9,923 nt of DNA, taken from Candidatus Sulfotelmatobacter sp. (GTDB taxonomy: Bacteria; Acidobacteriota; Terriglobia; Terriglobales; Acidobacteriaceae). Numbering within the stretch: the stretch's first letter is position 1; each line of letters opens with the position of its first letter. Of this stretch, positions 1-5,277 are shown piece after piece. The DNA is taken from positions 1 through 9,923 of the forward strand of contig JASIEN010000484.1 of NCBI GenBank assembly GCA_030045935.1. The letters are read 5' to 3'. The position numbers and the translations under genes are program-made. The notes beneath the pieces were generated by a model. That model had not been told where the DNA came from. It did not search any database and was given only the letters and a program-made list of their open reading frames with translations.

Positions 1-84
1 CGAGAAGGACCTGCGGGAAGGCAAAAATCGTAAAACGCCGAGATCGCCGAGACCATCCGCAAACGGCGCAAAGAACTACACTAA
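1..84 (+). pseudogene. 3' end of an unidentified upstream gene, apparently frameshifted
   Basis: No complete gene fits here, but the base pattern suggests the tail of one. From base 2 the frame reads EKDLREGKNRK with mostly G/C third positions. From base 37 a different frame (phase of base 1) reads AEIAETIRKRRKELH and stops at TAA 82-84, again with mostly G/C third positions. The first frame turns into an implausible PRSPRPSANG string, and the second has a TAA at 31-33 just upstream. Adding one A to the A-run at 32-35 would join the two into a charged, helical carboxy terminus ending five bases before the next start codon. In many bacteria the gene before hpt-ftsH is tilS, but this tail is too short to identify. 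A third frame also stays open to a TGA at 90-92 that overlaps the next ATG, but its composition is poor. Confidence 0.4.
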
Positions 85-88
85 TTCA

Positions 89-637
89 ATGAACGATTCC
101 AGAGGCAATGCGCAACGGCCCGTGATTGGCGCAGAGCAGATTCAGAAGCGCGTGAAGGAGCTCGCCCGCCATATTTCGGATGATTACCGCGGGCAGACCA
201 TCCAGGCGCTGGCCGTTCTGGAAAATGCCTTTATGTTTATGGCTGATCTGGTCCGGGCGCTCGAAATTCCGGTAGTTTGCCAGTTCATTAAGCCGAAATA
301 CAGTAAGCAGGGAAGCCAATCGGGCGAAATTATTGAAATTTTCTTCAGTCATGAGCCGGATATTCGCGGGCAGCATATCTTGCTGGTCGAGGGGCTGGTG
401 CATTCCGGAGTGACCACAGACTTTCTTATGAACGACTTGCGGGCGCGCGGGGCGGCATCGGTAAAGGTCGTGACGCTGCTGGATCGGCAGTCGGCGCGGC
501 GAGTTGCGTTGCAGACAGATTATTTTGGGTTTCTGGTGGATGATACCTTTCTGGTCGGCTACGGTTTGGGATCGCCCGAGCAGATCGGGCGCAACATGCC
601 TTACCTGGCGGCAGCGCCCGTTCCTGCAATGACTTAA
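89..637 (+). CDS. hypoxanthine phosphoribosyltransferase-like protein with degenerate active site
   Basis: This 182-residue protein has the full length and order of the HPRT family (purine salvage: hypoxanthine/guanine plus PRPP to IMP/GMP). Family landmarks are the amino-terminal helix (RVKELARHISDDYRG, about 21-35), the strand and helix with FMADLVRALEIPV (48-62), TLLD (129-132) and the carboxy-terminal FLVGYGL...NMPYL (154-173). The catalytic positions are changed. The pyrophosphate-loop VLKG is VLEN (43-46). The PRPP signature VEDIIDTG is VEGLVHSG (100-107), which loses the acidic pair. The purine-site Lys is Arg133, and the metal-binding Asp of YGLD is Gly161. Position just before ftsH matches the widespread hpt-ftsH order, so it is probably the positional orthologue. 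Purine phosphoribosyl transfer looks doubtful, and a regulatory or ligand-binding role is an inference. ATG 89 is used; no clear Shine-Dalgarno sequence precedes it. Gene symbol is withheld for these reasons. Confidence 0.85.
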   Translation: MNDSRGNAQRPVIGAEQIQKRVKELARHISDDYRGQTIQALAVLENAFMFMADLVRALEIPVVCQFIKPKYSKQGSQSGEIIEIFFSHEPDIRGQHILLVEGLVHSGVTTDFLMNDLRARGAASVKVVTLLDRQSARRVALQTDYFGFLVDDTFLVGYGLGSPEQIGRNMPYLAAAPVPAMT

Positions 638-753
638 GTCACAAAAAGAGTACTGCGCCTTTTTCCTGAAGAAAAGGTAAAATGGCTGAGGGAAATTCCT
701 GATCGAAATCGGATGGCGGGCATCTAATCTATCGGTGTAGTCTCTAGCAGTGT

Positions 754-781
754 GAGGGCCGGGGGTCTGGCCTTCTAGGAG
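754..781 (+). promoter_or_regulatory. hairpin plus ribosome binding site ahead of ftsH
   Basis: AGGAG at 777-781 is the best Shine-Dalgarno sequence near ftsH. It lies 6 nt from the GTG at 788 but only 3 nt from the TTG at 785, so it favours GTG. Directly upstream, GAGGGCC (754-760) can pair with GGCCTTC (769-775), with one G-T wobble, around an 8-nt loop (GGGGGTCT). The stem ends one base before the AGGAG. It could influence ribosome access, but there is no covariation evidence. Confidence 0.45.
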
Positions 782-787
782 TTTTTG

Positions 788-2692
788 GTGAATTCAACCG
801 TAAAAACTGTGGTGTTCTGGGTAGTGATCGGGCTGTCCGCACTTCTGTTGTGGACTGTCATTCAACAGGGGCGTAGCGGGCAGAAAGACAATGAGCTGAA
901 TTTTTCGCAATTCATGGCGGATGTTGACCAGGGCAAGGTTCACGAAGTCACTGTCGACGGCATGCAGCTGCGGGGCAAAATGACGGATGGCTCCGCCTTC
1001 CACACTACGATTCCAGCCAATTATCCCGACATGATCAAGGAGTTGCAGCAGAAGAACGTCTCCATGACGTTCCGCGATGCTAACAGCTCGAGCTGGCCGC
1101 TGACGTTGCTCGGCACATGGGCGCCGCTGATTCTGCTGGGCGCGCTGTGGTTTTTCATGATCCGTCAGATGCAGACGGGCGGAAATAAGGCTTTGTCGTT
1201 TGGCAAAAGTCGGGCACGGCTGCTCTCGATGCAGCAGAAAAAAGTTACGTTTAAGGATGTTGCTGGCGTCGAAGAGGCCAAGGAAGAGCTGCGCGAGATT
1301 ATCGAATTTCTGCGCGAGGCGCAGAAGTTTCAGAAGCTGGGCGGACGGATTCCGAAGGGCGTGCTGCTGGTCGGGCCTCCGGGCACTGGAAAGACCTTGC
1401 TGGCCCGGGCTGTCGCCGGTGAGGCGAACGTTCCTTTCTTTTCCATTTCCGGTTCCGACTTCGTAGAGATGTTTGTCGGCGTCGGCGCGAGCCGGGTGCG
1501 CGATCTGTTCGAGCAGGGCAAGAAAAATGCGCCGTGCATCATCTTTATCGATGAAATCGACGCTGTAGGACGGCACCGTGGCGCGGGTTTGGGCGGCGGA
1601 CATGATGAGCGCGAGCAAACTCTGAACCAGTTGCTGGTTGAGATGGACGGGTTCGAGTCGAATGAAGGCGTTATTTTGATGGCCGCGACCAACCGGCCGG
1701 ACGTGCTCGATCCGGCGCTGCTGCGGCCCGGTCGATTTGACCGGCGCGTGGTGGTGAGCCGGCCCGATGTGCGCGGGCGCGAAGAAATTCTGCGCGTGCA
1801 TACGCGGAAGATTCCGCTGGCTGAAGATGTTGATCTCTCGGTTTTGGCGCGAGGAACGCCGGGATTCTCGGGCGCCGATCTCGCCAACATGGTGAACGAA
1901 GCGGCATTGGCTGCGGCGCGGCAAAATCGCAAAGCCGTGCTGATGTTCGATTTCGAAGTCGCCAAAGACAAGGTTTTGATGGGCGTGGAGCGCAAGTCGC
2001 TGATTCTTTCCGAGCAGGAAAAGAAGGTGACGGCGTACCACGAAGCCGGGCATGCGCTGGTTGCGGCGAAGCTGCCGGGATCGGATCCAGTGCATAAGGT
2101 CACGATCATTCCGCGCGGCATGGCATTAGGCGTTACGATGCAGTTGCCCATCGACGACCGTCACAATTACACCAAGGAATATCTTAAGACCGACCTCGCC
2201 ATTCTGATGGGGGGGCGTTTGGCCGAGGAGATTTTCCTGAACCAGATGAGCACCGGCGCCGGCAACGACATCGAGCGCGCGACGGAAATGGCGCGCAAGA
2301 TGGTTTGCGAGTGGGGCATGAGCGATCTCGGACCGCTGACGTTTGGCAAAAAGGAAGAACAGATTTTCCTCGGCCGCGAGATCAGCCAGCATCGCGACTA
2401 CAGTGAAGACACGGCGATCAAGATCGACGCTGAAGTGCGCAAGCTGGTGAACGAGGGATACGATACGGCGAGGAATATTCTGGAAGGCAATCGCGACGTG
2501 CTGCAAAAGATCGCGCTGGCGCTGCTGGAGCGAGAAGTGCTCGACGCATCGGAAGTGATGATGCTGGTTGAAGGCAAGGAACTGCCGCCCATGAAATCAC
2601 CATCGAAGCCGGATGAGGTGCAGCAGGTGCTGAAGCCTGAGCCGGGACGTCCAGGAATCGCGAAGGGCGGAGAAAGCCCGGCGCGGGCGTAA
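788..2692 (+). CDS. ftsH: ATP-dependent zinc metalloprotease FtsH
   Basis: FtsH is a membrane-anchored hexameric AAA+ protease that degrades damaged membrane proteins and selected cytosolic regulators. Numbering from the GTG start, 634 residues, it has a first transmembrane helix (about 6-26), a short periplasmic domain (27-102) and a second helix (about 103-125). The AAA+ module contains Walker A GPPGTGKT (196-203), the pore loop FVEMFVG (225-231), Walker B IIFIDE (251-256) and the second region of homology ending RPGRFDR (about 299-319). The peptidase domain has the zinc motif HEAGH (His418, Glu419, His422) and a likely third ligand Asp494 in GAGND. Every key residue is present and the length is normal. 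GTG 788 is preferred over TTG 785 because of the AGGAG spacing, and MNSTVKT is a familiar family amino terminus. A hairpin terminator lies 34 bases after the stop. Confidence 0.98.
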   Translation: MNSTVKTVVFWVVIGLSALLLWTVIQQGRSGQKDNELNFSQFMADVDQGKVHEVTVDGMQLRGKMTDGSAFHTTIPANYPDMIKELQQKNVSMTFRDANSSSWPLTLLGTWAPLILLGALWFFMIRQMQTGGNKALSFGKSRARLLSMQQKKVTFKDVAGVEEAKEELREIIEFLREAQKFQKLGGRIPKGVLLVGPPGTGKTLLARAVAGEANVPFFSISGSDFVEMFVGVGASRVRDLFEQGKKNAPCIIFIDEIDAVGRHRGAGLGGGHDEREQTLNQLLVEMDGFESNEGVILMAATNRPDVLDPALLRPGRFDRRVVVSRPDVRGREEILRVHTRKIPLAEDVDLSVLARGTPGFSGADLANMVNEAALAAARQNRKAVLMFDFEVAKDKVLMGVERKSLILSEQEKKVTAYHEAGHALVAAKLPGSDPVHKVTIIPRGMALGVTMQLPIDDRHNYTKEYLKTDLAILMGGRLAEEIFLNQMSTGAGNDIERATEMARKMVCEWGMSDLGPLTFGKKEEQIFLGREISQHRDYSEDTAIKIDAEVRKLVNEGYDTARNILEGNRDVLQKIALALLEREVLDASEVMMLVEGKELPPMKSPSKPDEVQQVLKPEPGRPGIAKGGESPARA

Positions 2693-2725
2693 GGGCGAGA
2701 CGTTCAAATTTGAAATCTTTGTTTT

Positions 2726-2748
2726 AAGGGCGGCTGCGAGCCGCCCTT
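2726..2748 (+). terminator. rho-independent terminator after ftsH
   Basis: AAGGGCGGCT (2726-2735) and AGCCGCCCTT (2739-2748) form a perfect 10-bp stem with a GCG loop, followed by TTCTATTTC. It lies 34 bases past the ftsH stop and should end that transcript. The remaining bases up to the next gene (2749-2944) hold no gene or convincing promoter that I can see. Confidence 0.85.
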
Positions 2749-2944
2749 TCTATTTCACGCGCCGGCGCTGGCTTAACCGTTGCCCGCATCCATCATGAAT
2801 TTCGGAGCGCGCAGGGCCCGAGCGGAGCACCCAAATTGTTTTGTGAGGTGGATGGATTAGAGGCGATCGAATAATTTGTGAGTCATCTTCTTTTGCTGCG
2901 CATCTCCATTCCTTGGTTTTGATTCGACGATGGAGCACGATCCG

Positions 2945-3463
2945 ATGAGTCAAGTCTCGGCTTGGTTTGAACGCCGGTTCGACTTTTCGTTTCCAGTTGA
3001 ATTGCGGCCGAACATACTCGCGCGGGTGCGCGGTACCCCGGCGCGGCTGGAGGAAATTGTTCATGACGTCTCGGGCGAAGCGTTGACGCGTAAGCCGGAA
3101 GGCAAGTGGTCGGCGCAGGAGCACGCTGGGCATCTACTCGATCTTGAGCCGCTATGGGCGGCCCGCGTGGAAGATTACGTGAAGGGCACGGGTCAGCTCA
3201 CCGTGGCTGACCTGCAAAATCGAAAGACGGACCAAGCCAACCACAATGCGCGGCCCCTGGAGCAGATTTTGGCTGATTTTCGCTCGGCCAGACAGAAACT
3301 GGTTCGGCACGCGGATGAATTGGATGCTGGTCTGTTTTCGCGTTGGATTCCCCATCCTCGGCTGAGAACGCCGATGCGGCTGGTCGACCATTTATATTTT
3401 GTTGCCGAACATGACGATCATCATCTGGCGCGGATTTGGGAATTGGTGAGCCGGGGAAAATAA
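2945..3463 (+). CDS. DinB-family (YfiT-like) putative metal-dependent protein
   Basis: A 172-residue soluble protein with the DinB/YfiT four-helix-bundle pattern. A first His lies in EHAGHLLDLE (His63), and a carboxy-terminal helix contains HLYFVAEHDDHHLARIW with a His156/His160 pair (HxxxH). Together these make the usual three-His metal site. The KWSAQEHAGHLLD stretch is the typical start of the second helix in this superfamily. Members include bacillithiol and mycothiol S-transferases and many proteins of unknown activity, and the substrate here cannot be told. The ATG at 2945 is chosen because GGAG (2932-2935) sits 9 nt before it. An in-frame ATG at 2930 adds five residues but has no binding site. 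The gene is separated from ftsH by a terminator and converges on selD with a 10-base gap. Confidence 0.85.
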   Translation: MSQVSAWFERRFDFSFPVELRPNILARVRGTPARLEEIVHDVSGEALTRKPEGKWSAQEHAGHLLDLEPLWAARVEDYVKGTGQLTVADLQNRKTDQANHNARPLEQILADFRSARQKLVRHADELDAGLFSRWIPHPRLRTPMRLVDHLYFVAEHDDHHLARIWELVSRGK

Positions 3464-3473
3464 GCTGCAAATA

Positions 3474-4571
3474 TCAGCGAAGAACAGTGATGAGCGGTTT
3501 AGACTTGGGGACGACTTCCCCGATCTGCACGGCACGAACGCCGGAGTCTGCCAGAGAGCGAATGAGCTGATCTGAGATTCCAGACCCAACGGAAATCAGC
3601 AGTCCGCCGGCGGTCTGGGGATCGAAGAGTACGGCTTTTACCTCATCTGCGATTTCGTTTTCGTAACCTACGACACATTCGGCAAAGTCGCGATTGTTCT
3701 TCAGACCTCCGGGCACATAGCCTGCGCGAATGCATTCGAGCGCTCCAGGAAGTAGCGGAATCTTGCCGGCATGCAGTCGCAATGAAACGTCGGAAGCCAG
3801 TGCCATCTCACGAGCATGGCCGATCAGGCCAAAACCGGTGATGTCTGTCATGGCGTGAACAGCTGCTGCCGAGCTTGGCTCGGCCGGCCGGCCGCGGGCG
3901 GCCGTCCCCGCATGGTACCTGGCGATTACGTCGGCTGCGGCTTTGTTGAGCATCGTCATCGATGCGATGGCCGCGTCGATCCATGCCGGTTGCGCTTTTT
4001 CTTTCTTGATTGCCGTCGAAATTACGCCAGTTCCTAAAGCTTTGGTCAGAATGAGAGCGTCTCCGGCACTTGCCCCGCCGTTCGCGAGAATTTTCTTCGG
4101 ATCGATAAGGCCGGTCACAGAGTACCCGAACTTTGTTTCTTCGTCACGAATGCTATGCCCGCCGATGACTGTGCATCGGGCTTCAATCATTTTTGACAAG
4201 CCGCCGGCCAGAATTCGCTCCAGAATTTCGAGATCCGCTTTTTCGGGGAAGCAGACGAGAGCCAGCGAGGTGAGTGGCTTTCCTCCCATGGCGTAGATAT
4301 CACTCAACGCGTTCGTCGCCCCGATCTGACCGAAAACGTAGGGATCGTCAACAATCGGCGTGAAAAAATCGACCGTCTGCACCAGCGCCTGATCGGGAGC
4401 GATTTGATACACGCCGGCGTCGTCGGCGTGATCGAAGCCGACCAGAACGTTCGGGTCGTGTTGCCGGGCTAATTTCCCAAGCACCTTGTCCAGCGCCGCT
4501 GGACTCAGCTTGGAAGCTCAACCCGCAGCTTTTACCGACTCGGTGAGGCGGAATGGCTTGGTTTCGGGCAC
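3474..4571 (-). CDS. selD: selenide, water dikinase (selenophosphate synthetase) containing selenocysteine
   Basis: SelD makes selenophosphate from selenide and ATP, the selenium donor for selenocysteine and selenouridine. The obvious open frame begins at GTG 4484 (LGKLARQHD), lacking the catalytic amino terminus. Upstream in the same frame the sequence reads PFRLTESVKAAG, TGA (4520-4518), ASKLSPAALDKV, which is a canonical SelD start with UGA at the catalytic Cys/Sec site (residue 18) and the essential Lys at 21. Only GTG 4571 lies between this and an in-frame TAG at 4577-4575, giving 365 residues. Other landmarks are DDAGVY (Asp50, Asp51), VDFFTPIVDDP (Asp68), TNALSDIYAMGGKP, GGHS, MTDITGFGLIGH (Asp243), VPGG and DPQTAGGLL. 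An Ala/Arg/Pro-rich stretch (about 220-235) looks like an insertion. A SECIS-like hairpin follows the UGA. A sequencing error of TGC or TGT to TGA is the main alternative, but the hairpin argues against it. Confidence 0.92.
3867..3914. repeat. GC-rich double-hairpin segment in frame inside selD
   Basis: Two back-to-back inverted repeats occur here: GCCGAGC/GCTCGGC (3868-3874 with 3878-3884, TTG loop) and GGCCGC/GCGGCC (3890-3895 with 3898-3903, GG loop), followed by CGTCCCCGC. The encoded stretch HAGTAARGRPAEPSSA (SelD residues about 220-235) is low-complexity and absent from SelD sequences I know, such as E. coli. It sits between the helix after STAIKKEK and the MTDITGFG motif. The pattern resembles a small palindromic mobile repeat captured in frame. 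Confidence 0.5.
4475..4520 (-). promoter_or_regulatory. SECIS-like hairpin directing UGA recoding in selD
   Basis: Read on the minus strand, the TGA (4520-4518) is followed by a two-tier hairpin. The outer helix pairs TTCCAAGC (4515-4508) with GCTTGGGA (4482-4475), eight pairs including one G-T. An asymmetric internal loop (TGA against AAGGT) follows. The upper helix pairs GTCCAGC (4504-4498) with GCTGGAC (4494-4488), seven perfect pairs, capped by a GGC loop (4497-4495). The loop lies 20 nt after the UGA and begins with G. This fits the bacterial SECIS rule, in which SelB binds an apical loop about 16-37 nt downstream with a G in its first two positions. The structure lies wholly inside the coding region, as is usual in bacteria. 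Confidence 0.8.
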
Positions 4572-4590
4572 GATCTACATTTTACAGTTG

Positions 4591-4674
4591 ACCACGGAGG
4601 CACAGGGACACCGAGAAAACGGCAAGAGGCACAATCGGAAAAAATTTCTCTGTGCCTCCGTGACTCCGCGGTGA
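4591..4674. repeat. imperfect inverted repeat (dispersed CCACGGAGGCAC type)
   Basis: The left arm ACCACGGAGGCACAGGGACA... (4591-4618) and the reverse complement of the right arm (4645-4672) agree at 22 of 28 positions, around a 26-base AG-rich centre. The element sits between the stop of the small membrane-protein gene and the start of selD. It may act as a terminator for the former. A half-copy of the same motif occurs at 6674-6684. Confidence 0.7.
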
Positions 4675-4681
4675 GAGGGGG

Positions 4682-5185
4682 TCACCTTAGGGCCACATCC
4701 GTGATTTGAATCTCCGGCACCTGATGGTTCCACTGCGCCGAGATGCTCTCGAATGTCAGGCGAAACGGCTTGTTCTGTCCGGGCGCGAGCGGCGAGACGC
4801 TGAAATCGACTGCCTCGGGATAAGGGCCGTCGGTTTTCAGCACCTGCACGGGGACGTCTTCGCGCTGGGCGAGCTGCCCCATGTCGTCTTTGAAATTGAC
4901 GCGGGCCATGATGTGGGTGACGGTCTTGTCACCGGTGTTCTGAATGGTGCCGTCGACGTACGTGATGGTGTGTCCCACGAAATTTTCCGCGGCGCTCATT
5001 TTGAAATCAGAAAGTTTGAGATTAGCAGCATATGGCGGCGGGCCGGATGCAGCTTTGGGCTGGCTACGCAGAAGAAATGCCGCGATGAGCGCGATGCCGA
5101 TGACAGCCGCAACTGCGATCACGATAATAAGCCGGCTGGAGTCACGCTCTTCGCTCGCGGGAGTGGGTTGAATCAAGCCGCCCAT
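4682..5185 (-). CDS. single-pass membrane-anchored protein with extracytoplasmic beta-rich domain
   Basis: A 167-residue protein of unknown function. An acidic/polar cytoplasmic amino terminus (1-18) precedes one hydrophobic helix (about 19-39, LIIVIAVAAVIGIALIAAFLL) without a signal-peptidase or lipobox site, so it should stay anchored. A Pro/Ala-rich linker (41-54) leads to a domain of about 110 residues. The pattern GTIQNTGDKTVTHIMARVNFKDDMGQ (about 79-104) is typical of Ig-like FxLYD or DUF2393-type domains that describe a secreted beta-sandwich. LAPGQNKPFRLTFESIS (133-149) fits the same class. I cannot assign a function. ATG 5185 is the first start, and the preceding bases lack a strong ribosome binding site. 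It lies 92 bases after pmbA on the same strand and may be co-transcribed. Confidence 0.75.
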   Translation of the reverse strand: MGGLIQPTPASEERDSSRLIIVIAVAAVIGIALIAAFLLRSQPKAASGPPPYAANLKLSDFKMSAAENFVGHTITYVDGTIQNTGDKTVTHIMARVNFKDDMGQLAQREDVPVQVLKTDGPYPEAVDFSVSPLAPGQNKPFRLTFESISAQWNHQVPEIQITDVALR

Positions 5186-5204
5186 GCGTCGATTGTACTC
5201 TGGG

Positions 5205-5245
5205 GTGCGAGTTTGGCCTCAAATCGCGGACGTGCGGGTTTGGCC
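5205..5245. repeat. tandem pair of near-identical 14-mers
   Basis: GTGCGAGTTTGGCC (5205-5218) and GTGCGGGTTTGGCC (5232-5245) differ at one base and are 27 bp apart. They lie just upstream of the start of the small membrane-protein gene on the minus strand and could be paired operator sites. A second pair, ATGGGCC (5258-5264 and 5271-5277), is next to the pmbA stop. No function is established. Confidence 0.45.
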
Positions 5246-5277
5246 AGAGAGAAAATCATGGGCCGTACGAATGGGCC

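Noticed and set aside
658..677. CCTTTT...AAAAGG hairpin after the HPRT-like gene considered as a terminator
   Set aside because: Only six A/T-rich pairs, weak G/C content and no T-run afterwards. Transcription may simply continue into ftsH.
785..787. TTG as ftsH start
   Set aside because: Only 3 nt separate it from AGGAG. The GTG at 788 has a 6-nt spacer and gives the familiar MNSTVKT amino terminus.
794..2095. Long open frame antisense to ftsH (433 codons)
   Set aside because: It mirrors the strongly conserved FtsH coding frame, has no recognisable domain and no ribosome binding site. It is a by-product of GC-rich codon use.
3464..3473. Bidirectional terminator between the convergent DinB-like gene and selD
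   Set aside because: The gap is only 10 bases and no stem is visible in it or just inside either gene.
3600..3914. selD considered as a pseudogene because its open frame lacks the catalytic amino terminus and carries an insert
   Set aside because: The missing amino terminus is present beyond an in-frame UGA with a SECIS-like hairpin. All ATP- and metal-binding residues are intact, and the insert keeps the frame.
4486..4674. Plus-strand 62-codon frame overlapping the selD start and the inverted repeat
   Set aside because: It covers the Sec codon region on the opposite strand and runs into a non-coding repeat, with no binding site or conserved pattern.
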